NCBI RefSeq assembly: GCF_932274485.2
Contig: NC_065882.2
Location: 66,811,431 to 66,875,430 of the forward strand
From: Patella vulgata
Lineage: Eukaryota; Mollusca; Gastropoda; Patellidae
DNA length: 64,000 bases
Reading direction: 5' to 3'
Shown: positions 20,910-32,747 of the stretch, one piece after another
Position numbering within the stretch: the stretch's first letter is position 1
Layout of the letters: each line of letters starts with the position of its first letter
Notes under the pieces: generated by a model
Told to the model about the DNA's origin: nothing
The model's database searches: none
The model's input: the letters and a program-made list of their open reading frames with translations, nothing else
Position numbers and translations under genes: made by a program

Positions 20910-23900
20910 CTGTAAATCAAAATACACATATAGATTTTAAAATTAACATAAATAATTCACTAGACTGCTTACACGGTCTATGACGTCCATGCCCCTTTCT
21001 CAATGATATCCGTGTATAACTTATATATTGGTTTGTTGTCTCGTAATGTGGAGGGTGCACGAATTATGAACTTACTGATGTATACATTGTGGTATAAACA
21101 AATCGAAACGTTAAATATGTCTTACCTTCTGATTCGAACTTATGCATTCATATAATTTTATTTCTTACCTTTTAATTATATAGCAATGTACTGAAACACC
21201 AATTATCGCTGTAATTACTATTCCAAATATAGCGCCAATAACACCAGCTACAACTGGACTCATTTCTTCAGTTTTGATATCATCTTAAATGATCAAACAT
21301 ATATACATTGATATTAGCAGACATAAAACTTCATGTAATTGGGAATATTATCTGCCCTTAATTTCATTTTTTAAGGCCAATGATACATGCTAGATTACAT
21401 TTAGCAAAAATCCACTTTCAATCCATGCCAATACACAACAGACATAACGTACAAGCTGTTATGTTGTTGGGTTTTTTTTTTCATTTTAGAAACGACAAAA
21501 GTAATCGGCACATTTGAATAAAAGGGATAAATTAATAGGGGTTAAATTAATTTAATATACATTTACTATAGTCACCTAGAAATCCCACTTGACATTTTCC
21601 TGATATATCACAACCGTCTTTACAATTGGTAGAACATTGTTGTTGACATACATTACCATACCAACCAAGTTTACAGAGGGAACATGTTCCATCAGATATA
21701 TCACAGTGTCCATTACAGTTAGAACTACACCGGTAATTACACGATGTTCCATAATATTTGCCATATTTACATTGTGAACAGTTGTTGATATCATCTTGAT
21801 TACAAACAGTACAGTTAGCATTACAGTCTTCCTCACAGGTATCTCCACTGTATCCTTTAACACATAAACTACATCTACCATTAGTCCTATCACATCTACC
21901 ATCACATGTTTTACTACAGTTCTTATCACATCTATCACCATATCTTCCTACAATACATTCAGTACATCTACCATCTCTATCACAACTACCATCACATGTT
22001 GTACTACAATTCAAATCACACCCATCACCATATCTTCCTACAATACATTTAGTACATCTATAATCTCTATCACATGTTGCTTGAGTCCCATCTGTAATTG
22101 GTAGACATTCAGCTCCACATGTAGAATTACAATATAAACCAACTGTATTAGGTTTACAACTATTACATTTACCCTCGTCCCTGGTACAAGTATGAAGACA
22201 GTTACCAGGACATGTTTTATTACAATCAACACCAAATATTCCTGATTTACATTCTCTACATCTACCTGTTGATTTATTACATTCTCCAGTACAGTTACTA
22301 GAACATATATCTTCACAGTTGATACCATACCAACCTGGTGTACAGCTAGAACATTGTCCCGTATTCCTGTTACAGTTACCTATACAGTTAGTAATTATAC
22401 ATGTTGATTGACAGTTGGTATCATATGTACCATTAATACAATCATTACAAACACCTGTTCTACTACTACAAGCACCAGAACACTGTTGATTACATGGTGT
22501 ATCACATGTACCTCCATACCACCCTACTTTACAACCATTAGTACAATTACCATTTAAAAGTCCACATCCTCCATTGTTACAGTTAATAGAACATTGTTGT
22601 TGACAGCTGCTATCATACCATCCTACTTTACAACCATTAGTGCAATAACCATCTACACGTCCACATCCTCCATTGTTACAGTTATTAGAACATTGTTGTT
22701 GACAGCTGGAACCATATATACCACTAACACAATCATTACAAACACCTGCTGTTCTACTACAACCACCAGAACACGCTTGATTACATGATGTATCACATTT
22801 ATCTTTATACCATCCTACTTTACAGTCATTATTACAATAACCATCTACCTGTCTACATCCTCCATTGTTACAGTTATTAGAACATTGTTGTTGACACGAG
22901 TTACCCCAATAACCATCATTACATCCACCATTACAACTACCATTTGATTTAACACATGACGTCATACATGTAGAACATTGTTGTAGACAGTTTGTACCAA
23001 ACCAACCAGTTTTACATGAGTTACAGACACCTGTTGTTGTATTACAAGACTGACAGTTATCATCACACTGACAATCATCACCTGTACAACCTGGAAAAAT
23101 ATTTATCTGTAGGGTTACTGCACTTCCAAATATTGTTATTTACTATAATGAAAGATTTATACAGCTAAAATAAAATATCACACAATGAATCTAATTAGAC
23201 AACCAGCAATACATATATAATCACCGTCGATTTTGAAGAATAGGAGGAAAAAAGACTGTCTTTGGCTTTTACTGTCGATTGTTTAAGAAAGGGTTCGTTG
23301 ATAAATACCTATATGCTGTCGACTGTTGAAAGGGTTTGTTCATAACTACTTATATGCGAAAAGATATCAATCTCGTAAACCATACTGATTATTCACCTAA
23401 TTGATTTTATTAACAGTGCTGGGATATAAACAGTAAACACAATTGAAACTGGTATAAAGTGTTACTAAACTTACAAAAAATCTTGGCAATTCTCGATATC
23501 CTAACCTACTAATTAAAAACTTTGATACAAGGTATCCGTGCATATTTGAACTTCACACAATGTAAGTATACCAGTAATTTTGATAAACATTGTTCTAGCA
23601 GATAAAGTAAAGAGACCCACCTGTGTATATTTGAACTTCACATAATGTCAGTATACCAGCAACACTGATAAACACTTTTTCAGCAGATAAAGGTGTAGAT
23701 GGCTGTTGATTACATCCATCTATAGTATATACATTTTGTGCCGATTGTGTCGTATCTTTATAGCATGTTGTAGCTGATGTAAATCCTTGCCCATTACACT
23801 GATCATCAGAACTTAGCTTTATCTCAAATCCTTGTAATCTGTCTTGATCTGTAACATACAATACATATTTACTAAATGTACTCATTGCACTCATAGCAAC

Positions 23901-26900
23901 ATAATACCCAAATCATAAAGGATAATTCGCATACAGATGAGATGTGGTATCCTTGCTAATTATAGAAGCATGTCCATCCAGAAAACCCACGTTAAACTAA
24001 ATTGGAGGACTACAATGCAGAATTATAAGCAAATCACAAGCTTACTGGATGTTTGTGTCTGATCAGCATAGTATTTCATAAACACACTTCTTGGCACGTG
24101 ATAAACGGTGAAGAATTTTTGAACCTATGGCGTCAGACATTTGAATACCCAATCAGCATTGATGTTTCTAGTGGATTATCCACAGTTCCGTGCACAACAC
24201 ACCTAAAACTCGCCGTAACAGACCGTTTCATTGGCTAATCCCTCACAACATTCAGAACACGCCAATGATAACAGGTCTTCCAGATCCTAGTGTAGTAAAG
24301 ACGAGTAAAACAAATTTTAAACTATAAAAACGAAACGAAATAGGATCTGTGTTTTACTCAGATTGATATAATTGCGTACGTAGTGAAAAATGGAATGAAA
24401 AAAAAATGGGGTTGAAGGTCTTATGTTTCTGCAGGCACTGGCTGTGAGGGAAATATCTCCCAGACAGCTGCGTTTCCACCTATTCTTCCTTGAATTCCTA
24501 GTGACAAGGGTTTATTTATGTTTCTGCAGGCACTGGCTGTGAGGGAAATATCTCCCAGACAGCGGCGTTTCCACCTATACTTCCTTGAATTCCTAGTGAC
24601 AAGGGTTCATTTATGTTTCTGCAGGCTATTGAGTACACCTGTAGACCTATTTTGTTTGTCTCATCCGACGACTAGACGCTTTTTATTCGCCACCGCACCA
24701 CTGGGAAGAGAAGCCAGGCTCGATAATCCTGGTTCGAATCGGTTAACTCTTGCTTAGTAGGCCAGCGCCATATTCCCTGAACCACCAAATCCCCAACAAA
24801 ATGAATAATGTGATGTGCTTCATTTAGTTCAGTCACATCCTATTATTTCATCCCTAAGACGTAAGTGATTGTGTTATTAGGAAACATGAAAAACAGTGTA
24901 AAATACGTGATTGCAAAATGGCCAATATCGAGTAACATGATAATTGAAAATAAGTTTTATAAAAGTACATGAAGGTAAAATTGCCAATATCATGTTACAC
25001 CATTCTAATGCAGAATAAGTTATTATAAACTACGTGATAGAAAAATGGTCATGCTACACCAAGCTAGTGGTCAACACGCTTTACGTAAAGGTAAAATGAA
25101 TAATATCATGTTACATCATGCTAATGGATAAAACGTTTTTAAATGGAATATCAAATAGTGAACAAGTATAATGGTGTATTTCTGACATTCCAGGGGCCTG
25201 TTTCACCAGATTTTAACTAAGATAAAATCCAAATTTTAGTAATTTGATAATATTAGATTGATTTTAGTGCTTAGCCAATTAAAATTGAAGTATCTACTAA
25301 AATTTGGATTTTATCTTCAGTTAAAATTTCGTAAAACAGACTCTAGATATAAAGTGTAATGTTGTTGATAATGATAATAGGTTGTAGATCAACACATCAT
25401 CAACTACCTGGACTGTCTATGGAAAGAATACTTGATAAATTGTTCTTTACTTACAACTGTTGATTCTGTTATATATTGGTGATATTGTATAATTATTGGT
25501 GACTTTGTTATATAGTTTAATATTGATAATATTGTGTACTTACTACTGTCGAGTCTGTTATATAGTTTAATATTGATGATATTGAAGTCTTCTTGTAAAT
25601 CAACACACAACCAACTAGGTGAACCTGTTTGTGTATGGCTACATGATCCTCTAGTATAATCACTATTAATATCACCATCTACAGCTTTAGATGCTACACT
25701 ATCACTGTATGTAGAACTCTGGTTGGTTGGTTTATTTAAGGCTACATTTTTTATTTGGGCTGAAATATTAAAACAAGATCGGTATTATAAATAGCTATTT
25801 TTTTCTCTCTCACAATTTTAGCGAAGAACTCATGCTTTTAAATGTAAAATCACCATCAGGTGACACACGAAGTAGCAAAACTCATTGAGACTGTTTTTGC
25901 TCTTTATTAATTACCATAGAAACTAATTATATGATACCATCGTCGTGAATCCCCCGGAGTTAGGGCCATCATCAAAATTTTCGGGCACTTGGTAAATAAT
26001 AATAATTTTTTTTTTAGTTGATATAAAAGGAAAAGTGTGAAAATTATTCCATCCTCCAAAATAAAGTGTCCGAAATCCGACATGTCCAAGGATTGTGGAT
26101 TCCATGATATATAATTTGAAAATAGTGAATTTTGGAAAAGAAAATGATAAAAGAAGCGTTTTGATAATATATGGAACTGATAAAACCATTGTATAGTCAG
26201 TCATGCGTACTATTTGAAGGTTAGAAATATCAAAATTAAAAAAGGTGAAACATGAACTGTGCTGAAGTTTATTGTTTGTCATCATGTGTAATTTATTGTA
26301 GAAATACGAGACGGGCGATAGGAGTAATTATGGCATGTTTTGGTTGAGGTAAGGGGGGGGGGGGCAAGAGTTCAGCAGGATTACTCGCAAATATGAAATA
26401 TGCGTGTATCCCATAACATTGTAAATATCAGGTCGAATATTAGGCATATGACCCAGACATTTAAATATGATAAGACGGCTGTGGGTCACGAGTGTGGTGC
26501 GGAATAAAGGGTCCTGAATGAAGGTCAAGATTGAAATCTTGAAAACTAATTGAGTTGGGGAACTAAGCTATTATCGTCATAATTTGGATAAATTATATTT
26601 ACGTTATCAAGTTGATTAAATCATCAAAAGTACCCGGTTTTGTAACATCCGCCATTTGTAGACACTACGTAACACATTCTCTTGCGATGTCTTTGATGGT
26701 TACTATATGACGCCATATGTTAGCCCAGGATGTCAACAGTTTATTTCATATGGTGATTAAAAGGCCGGAAATTAATAACTCATTTGCCATTGATCAAGTG
26801 GTTATTCATAATGTAAATATAAGATAAAAGATGCGTTATGGAAGAGCTAAATCTGCCTATTGCAGATTCTTCATTTGGCCTCAAATGTGGTATAAATAAT

Positions 26901-29900
26901 TATTTAGATAAACAATTATTAACATAACAAGCCCATAATCAACTCTCTAGACCATAGTTGGCTACGTAGTAAACAATGAACGCCACATCTTCTAACACTC
27001 ATAACTGCGCTCAGAATGTGTGAATAAATGCAACCCTGAAATTAGATTGGAGATTGGGTCTACTTTATATTGTGACTGGTTAATCACACACCATATAACC
27101 CGAACTATGTTTCTGACATCAAACTTTAGAATCGTCCTCCGGATCAGGTAAATTTTGTGTTTCTTTCCTTGCTACTATACTTGAATATTGGAGAAAAATA
27201 GTGAACTTACTTCAAACTTTTCTTCTTGTTCACATGTACCAGAAGCCAATAATCAACTCTCTAGACAATCAAATTCTTGTGATTTTGAACGAATTAAAAC
27301 ACGATAATAATTTCATTTAAAAATAGATAATCGAGACTATGTTTATTTATCGTAATAACAGTAGCAATGGAAATATGGACTAAGCTATTCTTCAAACAGT
27401 CATAACTTCGCGCAGAATAAAGTAATTTGACTGAAATTTTCCCTGTTTTACCTATTTTAAAACTATTAAACAAAAACCGCCAAATAAAGATTAAGATAAT
27501 TAAGAGAATTAGAGAAACCATTAAAAGCCAGAGGGTATCCTGATATTATCATTTTGGATGCTATAACAAAGGCCAGTTCTTTTAACCGAGAAGATCTTCT
27601 AAAATAAAGGGAACAAGAAAAACGGTTTTGCAGTCTTACCTATTACATTTAACCCGTGTAATCCAGATATTTATCCAAATGTGAGAAACTATGTACAGGC
27701 GCTAGACACATGTCCAAAACTAAAGCATGCTCTAAAAGGTACTAAAATGATAAACAGTAAACAGCAGAGCAAAAATCCCAAACAACTGTTATCCAAAGAG
27801 TGTTTTATTGATCAAAAACCTGTGTTAGGTCAGGTGGAAGTATCACGAAATGTAATAGGCCGAATTGCGGCACATGTTCACGCATTTTGGAGGTAAATTC
27901 ATTCACCTTTAGGAATAACTCAAAATTCAAAATAATGGAAAATATGTCTTGCGCCTCTAGAAACCTAATATATGTGATAACATGCGCTGGTATTTATTGC
28001 TATTTGTTCAGAGATGAGCATTTCTTGCTTACATCCCTAAAAATACCTAGGATTCTAGTGGTTGCTATGTATACCGTTCTGACGTGTTGTCAATCAATGA
28101 ATCACTGTCAATTTTGGCATAATTTTCCATTATCCTAGGCCCATCCCAGCTGCTATTTCGCCTCCCTTACTATATTTTCAAACGATTTCCTGTGACTAAT
28201 GACTCATTATTAGGCGGATCGTGTTATTCAGAATTTGACCAAACCTTGATTTAAAATGTCCACTTTAAAGTACAAAAAAAAAAAAAAAAAATTGTCCACA
28301 CCACTGCTTATTTACGAATATTTTATGATGCCTGAAAACGGTTTTTATGAATTTATGACTGATTTTCTACTGTTTTATGTATTTCAGAGATGTGTTTGGA
28401 TAAAGGATGAGGTTAGAAAATAGTGTGATCTTCATTTGAGCAGAATTTCTCGAAGATATTGTCAATAAAGATTTGAGTTGAGGACGATGGTTGAGCAGAA
28501 AATGAAAACAATAAACACTGTAATATTTATAGGCAGTAATTTGCCTTGCTAAAACAGAGGGGTGTTATTGTCCAAACTTTTGTCTTCAATGACAATCAGT
28601 CATCCAATAATCAGAAGCAATATATATATATAACTTCATACATATATAGATACACTATTTGTTTTTATTAACAGAGTGTGTAAAATGACTTTCTTCTATG
28701 AAACATTTATAAAATAACTATTTGATACAAATATTACAATTCAACATTTTTGGTTGTGTTTTTTACATTTTGATGATTTCAATAAACAGGAATATCGAAG
28801 TTTTCGCCCAATAACACTGTGGTATAATCGCATCAATTTAAAATTGAAGATACCGGGATATAAAGGTTTTAGCAATTAGTCATTGTAATACAAATTCGTC
28901 TAACTGCAATTTGATAAATCGATCTATCTAACAGAAATCGTTTAACCATCTTTTACATTCCTGATATCTCACATTTTTTTCCTTCTGAAAATAAGCAATT
29001 CTTCTAGTGCTGGACTTGACGACGGACTTTTACACTTGTTCTGATTTGTTATAAATTATGTTGTATATTTCTTGTGTGGAGCCTTTTAACTCAGTTTTAG
29101 ATAAAATGAACTTCACACCAAATTCTCAATATCCCTTGAAGTACCGTATGAATACAAAGATTTTGTTACGAATACAATAGACCTGCAGGTTATTGGCTAA
29201 TCATGTAGTTCGTGTCATTTGGGTAGTCTTACACTAAGTTTAAGCTAATATATTTATAGCTTTCAGTTATAAGCACCAGTAGTAATTTGAAACAGAAATA
29301 ACAGGTCACAATTTTTATCCGATTTTGACGAGACTTACAATAGATTTAGAGTTCCTTTCGATATTAGTATCGGACCGTAACTTCATAGATTATGGCTCCG
29401 AATTGTGTGAAAAAATCGAGTTTTTAGCTTTTGGATACTTTAGCCGTCACAAATTGTATCCGATTTTGATGAAATTTAAAATGTGTGTTCATAACGATCT
29501 CTGGGTTCCTTTCGACTTTGGCCCAAATTTAACCACGCATTCCTGGAGTGTGGGCCCTCTATAGAAGTCACGATTCTTATCGGATTTTAAAAACCGTTTA
29601 AATATATCACCGTTACACCATAATGACGATTGAGTGTAAATCAGACCGAAACTGTCCGAAAAAATTACCATGTAATACCAAGGTTTTAATCCAATTTTGA
29701 TGAAACCTAAAATATATGTTTATATCCAAAAGATCTCGATTCCTGTTGATATTCGCGCAAATTGGACCGCAACTTCCTGTATTATAGCCCCTAATTGTAC
29801 GTAAAATCGTGTTTTTAGCAATCGCTTGCAAAATGTGGGCGTATTTTTCATGGTAACCACTTGTTAAGATTACCATGTCGACAATTGAACACAGCATGGG

Positions 29901-30572
29901 TTATATTTTAACATAGTTTTATCTGTAGACGTAAACATTTCGTCACTCCACAAAATAAATCAATTTACAAAGTCCAATGAAATCGTCAATTTATTTTTGT
30001 TACAAATAAAAAAAAGTTTAAGTCATTTAAACCTAACAATAGAATTTCATTGGTCTAGAGATGGGAAGACGAAACAGATAATAGGATTGTAAACTAAGAT
30101 GACACCCCCACCTTTTCTCTACTTAATGAAGTATTTAATATACGTATCCATTACATATAACAGAAGTCAGCCCACCCCAACCTCACCACAAAGTAATTTA
30201 ACAACAGTTCTTCTATTAATTTCATGATAATAAATAAACTTAATTCTACTGCTTATTTGAATAAATCAATCACATATACACGAAACAATCTATCCATTGA
30301 CAAAAGCGTATGGGGGGGTGGATGGCTTAATGGTTAGCGTGCGCGCGCTGTATCATAAAGTCTGTCATTGAGTCGACTGGCGTGGTTTCGAATCCCCAGT
30401 TGTACGTAACAAGGAGTAGGGTCGCCTGTCCGACCTCGTGGGTTTTCTCCGGGTCCTCCGGTTTCCTCCTACTGCTAAAGACCCCTATGCGCAAGCGAAA
30501 TATTGAAATAAAATTAAAACCATATGTTAGTCCCGAAATGACCTAGTTTGTGTCGAGTGAACATTAAACCCC

Positions 30573-30610
<38 letters not shown>

Positions 30611-30835
30611 AGCGTATGAGGCGTAAAGGGCGTTCTGAAATATGAATATATCAAAATCAAGAATCTAATAGTAGTGTCGTGTATTCATATAGGTATGAAC
30701 ATTTAAATAATTTAAAACATGTTCTATATATGATAAAGTAAGACGTAAGTTATGCGTATTAAATTAAAACATACCTTCTATCTGAATAACTTGAAATATT
30801 AAAACAAAAACACACAGACTAGACCTGGACACCAT
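20696..30835 (-). CDS. Gene A: F-type lectin / multi-EGF transmembrane receptor, 785 aa, six exons
   Basis: Exons 30835-30775, 25759-25544, 23848-23621, 23090-21567, 21283-21169 and 20909-20696 join in one frame (2358 bases including stop) with GT/AG borders. The exon junctions are in phase 1 except the last, phase 2. Product: signal peptide (1-21), F-type lectin domain (about 24-165), about fifteen Cys-rich EGF-like modules (169-676), one membrane helix (about 686-712) and a cytoplasmic tail with YDTL, YQTL and NPAYVNL. The fucose-binding residues of eel agglutinin are all present (His62, Arg89, Asp91, Arg96). The predicted role is a cell-surface glycan-binding receptor, possibly in particle recognition or engulfment. 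That is an inference from architecture. Neighbours B and C are paralogues in the same orientation. Confidence 0.85.
21169..21283 (-). CDS. Gene A exon 5: transmembrane helix
   Basis: Encodes a short acidic juxtamembrane stretch (DIKTEEMSP), then a hydrophobic helix VVAGVIGAIFGIVITAIIGV and a CYIIKR stop-transfer end, followed by a GTAAG donor. The acceptor (TTTAAG) lacks a strong pyrimidine tract, so its exact position is slightly less certain. It is identical in length to the gene B exon 39295-39409. Confidence 0.85.
21567..23090 (-). CDS. Gene A exon 4: EGF-like repeat region
   Basis: A single 1524-base exon of about fifteen Cys-rich modules of MEGF type (pattern such as CSNNCNNGGC, GYCNNDCKVGWY, CNDCVSGIYGSSC). 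It begins after TTTTTCCAG and ends at a GTAAAT donor. A second phase-compatible donor, GTGACT, lies slightly upstream. If not spliced, the frame ends six codons later (SKCILN then stop at 21547), giving a soluble form; gene B keeps the same ending. Several N-glycosylation sites are present. The first modules differ from gene B, and the last third is nearly identical. Confidence 0.9.
23533..23608 (-). repeat. Partial duplicate of exon 3 end in intron 3 of gene A
   Basis: Repeats the 3' end of exon 3 (23621-23695): it reads ITGILTLCEVQI in the same frame but lacks the splice donor (ATATGCACGG follows). A decayed exon duplicate. Confidence 0.75.
23621..23848 (-). CDS. Gene A exon 3: C-terminal half of F-type lectin domain
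   Basis: Starts after TGTTACAG and reads QDRLQGFEIKLSSDDQCNGQ through VFISVAGILTLCEVQIYTG to a GTGGGT donor. The LTLCEV and final beta-strand pattern is characteristic of F-type lectins. The first Arg of this exon (Arg96) completes the fucose-binding motif begun in exon 2. Confidence 0.9.
24100..24367 (-). mobile_element. Fragment of a TIR MITE (family of 52167-52528)
   Basis: The right end reads GATCTGTGTTTTACTCAGATTG with AACGAAACGAAATAGG before it. Internal blocks (GAACCTATGGCGTCA, ATCAGCATTGATGTTTCTAG, ACAGTTCCGTGCA) match the complete element at 52167-52528. The left terminus is not seen. Another scrap is at about 48080-48125. Confidence 0.65.
24423..24625 (+). repeat. Tandem repeat, 95-bp unit, about 2.1 copies
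   Basis: ATGTTTCTGCAGGCACTGGC starts at 24423 and 24518, and a partial third copy starts at 24613. Units differ by only a few bases. Located in intron 2 of gene A. Function unknown. Confidence 0.9.
24890..25150. repeat. Degenerate minisatellite in intron 2 of gene A
   Basis: About four diverged units of roughly 65 bases share AAAATGGCCAATATC, CATGTTACACCATGCTAATG and TACGTGAAGGTA motifs. One unit is found at the equivalent place in gene B (about 43065-43165), so the array expanded in gene A. Confidence 0.7.
25198..25340. mobile_element. Fold-back (hairpin) MITE, about 143 bp
   Basis: Arms CTGTTTCACCAGATTTTAAC...TTTTAGTA and their inverted counterpart are nearly perfect over about 45 bases, with AGATAAAATCCAAATTTTAG in both. 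The centre is short and AT-rich. No target duplication could be defined. Confidence 0.75.
25440..25600 (-). repeat. Repeated exon-end/splice-donor unit, gene A
   Basis: Downstream of the exon 2 donor (25538-25543), similar AT-rich units of about 50-60 bases recur, each resembling the exon end plus a GTAAGT-like donor. The array is longer in gene B (45180-45480). Confidence 0.65.
25544..25759 (-). CDS. Gene A exon 2: N-terminal half of F-type lectin domain
   Basis: Follows ATATTTCAG and reads AQIKNVALNKPTNQSSTYSD through AVDGDINSDYTRGSCSHTQ, WLCVDLQEDFNIIN and KLYNRLDS to a perfect GTAAGT donor. NVALNKP, AVDG and GSCSHTQ are signature segments of the F-type lectin/pentraxin-like (FTP) domain. 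His62 is in GSCSHT and Arg89-x-Asp91 in NRLD, with 26 residues between His and Arg as in eel agglutinin. Confidence 0.9.
26090..30312. other. Intron 1 of gene A, non-coding
   Basis: No exon recognised. Carries the paralogue of the F3 MITE relic (about 26829-27450) and, at 30027-30030, the empty TTAA site matching the MITE at 5308-5673. Confidence 0.55.
30313..30606 (+). mobile_element. Complete tRNA-headed SINE with 12-base target duplication
   Basis: The target duplication CAAAAGCGTATG lies at 30301-30312 and 30607-30618; copy 1 has a single uninterrupted copy of it near 5950. A-box-like TGGCTTAATGG and B-box-like GGTTTCGAATCC mark a tRNA-derived head. A core with GGGTTTTCTCCGGGTCCTCC follows, then TTAGTCCCGAAATGACCTAG, then AACATTAAACCCCATTTC and a (CT)n tail. 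Inserted in intron 1 of gene A after the duplication. Confidence 0.95.
30775..30835 (-). CDS. Gene A exon 1: signal peptide
   Basis: ATG at 30835-30833 begins MVSRSSLCVFVLIFQVIQIE; the exon ends with one base of the next codon and a GTATG donor. Joining to exon 2 gives Ala-Gln-Ile-Lys, a plausible cleavage region. Confidence 0.85.
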
Positions 30836-30873
30836 CTTACTATCTATGTTCAAGTAACTAATTTCATATCAAA

Positions 30874-30881
30874 CTTCTATA
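30874..30881 (-). promoter_or_regulatory. Possible TATA box of gene A
   Basis: TATAGAAG 38 bases upstream of the ATG, at the same place as TATAAAAG in gene C and TATAGAAG in gene B (52988-52995). Confidence 0.3.
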
Positions 30882-31020
30882 ACCTTTACAATGCAACCAG
30901 GAAGAAAAATAATCACTACCCCAAAAAGCTTTTGTCAAGGTTGAATTATTGTGTGTAGACGTATGGCAAGGTATATTATGAGAACAAGGAAGGTATATAT
31001 TCGTATAATGGGGACACATA

Positions 31021-31137
31021 TAACAGACGATCCAACTCCTTGTCACGTACAACCGGGAAATCGAAACCACGCCAGTTGACTCAAGGGCCGACCTTATGAT
31101 ACAACGCGCACGCACTAACCATTCGGCCAACCAACCC
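31021..31137 (-). mobile_element. tRNA-headed SINE, 5' fragment upstream of gene A
   Basis: Minus-strand SINE head and part of the core; the paralogue of 6358-6426 but without the internal deletion. The third copy lacks it at the equivalent place (about 53140). Confidence 0.8.
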
Positions 31138-31439
31138 TCACTGTCAATAGACTGATGATTCTAGCTGTATTCTATCCTGTAGCGTCGTCTTCTGAAATCC
31201 AAGTCTAAAGTTCTTATAAATACGTGAGAAAATATGTTTATTTTTCTCGACAACTGACATATTCTGGAAGTAAGATAGATAACAAGCATTATCAGTAAAT
31301 TGAAATTAATTGTAAGATTTCATTTTTAAACTTGCTGGATTTATTCTTCAAATGCATTTACATTAACCCCGTCGACATGCCGATTTGCACATTAATCAGT
31401 TGTTTCGATATGATGAACCGATATAACTTATTATGTATT

Positions 31440-31890
31440 CATGGTTTCCATTTATTTTTCAACATAGCTCCCTTCGATGTCTACACAATTTTGCAAACAG
31501 TGTTCCAAGGCCTGGATGCCTTTAGCCACCCTAAAAAGTCCTTCACAGATGCCATGGCGTCATCATTATTAGGAAAATGATGACCGGCTAGTTTCTTTTT
31601 CATTGTATGAAACAGGTGGAAATTCTTTTCAGGATCTGCTTCAAAACGGCGCAGATTATCACGGGACTTCAGGATTCTGACACATTTCTGATCCTCAGTC
31701 AAAAGCTTTGACACCCATTATGCAAAAACTTTTGTCATTTCTAACTCGTTGGCGAAAATGTGTAAAACCATGTCATGAGGGCAACATGTCGAGTGGTCAA
31801 TTGTCTATGAGCCATCACCATGCCATGCACCCGGGTAATATGTTCTTGTATGGTTGCTGTTGATGATGTTGAAAAGAAGGGGCATCATCT
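31440..31890 (-). pseudogene. Mariner-like transposase relic, second copy
   Basis: Contains MSKLLTEDQKCVRIL joined after a short gap to HHFPNNDDAMASVKDFLGWL and KASRPWNTVCK, so the catalytic core is absent. Paralogue of 6753-7310; the terminal repeat and an N-terminal stretch of about 60 bases are missing. Confidence 0.75.
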
Positions 31891-32363
31891 CCTAAAGTGT
31901 TGGGGTTAGTCCTTTCAGTTTCAGGTATTTACGACTGTCCTATAGCCAGTTTTCTCGTTTTCTAGCGATTTCCAGGAGTAGAATCACAAGATGATCTGGT
32001 ACGAAGTCAATAATAACACTACAGTTATTATGTCTAGGATTCATTCAATGACTGTACTTGTTGGTGGCAAAAGTTTGTTCAACCCAATTGATCTATCCAT
32101 GCTTATAGAACCGTTTAGTATTAGTAGTTAGAGTGCCACACCATAGTATTTCGATAAATATATATGCCAGCCAATCTATGTATGACAAGCCTTACCTTAG
32201 TTTCGACATTTATCACCCATTAATGTAAGGTCATGTTGTATTTTTTATTCCTTCAAAAGTGGATTTAAACTATTCTCTATAGGCCCGATTCTTTTCTTTC
32301 CAACTGTTTGTGCGTTTTAGACATTACCCCGGTCGAAATTTGCCCACTAATATATTTTATGTG

Positions 32364-32556
32364 TTAAAAACCAAGGTCCCGTGGACACATTGGTGTGCAA
32401 GCAAAAGATCCCTTAGCAGTTGAAATTCGATATAATTCGATATAACAGCTGTCCGGGCAAAATTTCCCCCATAGTACATTGCTTGGCGTATGCCCGTCTT
32501 CATTAGCCCAGTCGGAGAAGAACAGTAGGACATTAAACCCCATTTCATTTCTTTTT
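32364..32556 (+). repeat. Dispersed repeat, probable retroposon 3' end, second copy
   Basis: Paralogue of 7798-7985, ending GACATTAAACCCCATTTC. The sequence between 31891 and 32363 holds nothing else recognised. Confidence 0.5.
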
Positions 32557-32747
32557 CGACATGTATTCGCGTGTTTTAATTACAGACTTAATAAATGCCA
32601 CACGTCATTGACAATGTAGATATGGCATTTGTACATTTATACCAGTTAGCAAAAGTCATACGATAACTTGTAAACTTCATATCTAATGATTACCTTGTGT
32701 GTATAGACCCAATTACTTATAAGATGTGAGTAAACATTTTCTCACCT

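Larger units (their letters stand above)
1161..21990. repeat. Segmental duplication, copy 1
   Basis: This block and 25889-40090 read almost line for line the same in direct orientation. The offset is about 24,728 bases at the left end and about 18,150 at the right end. The difference comes mainly from the DIRS fossil and two MITEs present only here, and from a SINE and an approximately 800-base stretch present only in copy 2. The block starts inside intron 1 of gene C, contains its exon 1 and upstream region, and ends inside the EGF exon of gene A. Outside these limits genes A and B are still related but clearly more diverged. Confidence 0.9.

Noticed and set aside
30313-30390. Possible tRNA gene (A and B boxes)
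   Set aside because: The head belongs to a SINE with core and CT tail and target duplication; the cloverleaf is degenerate.
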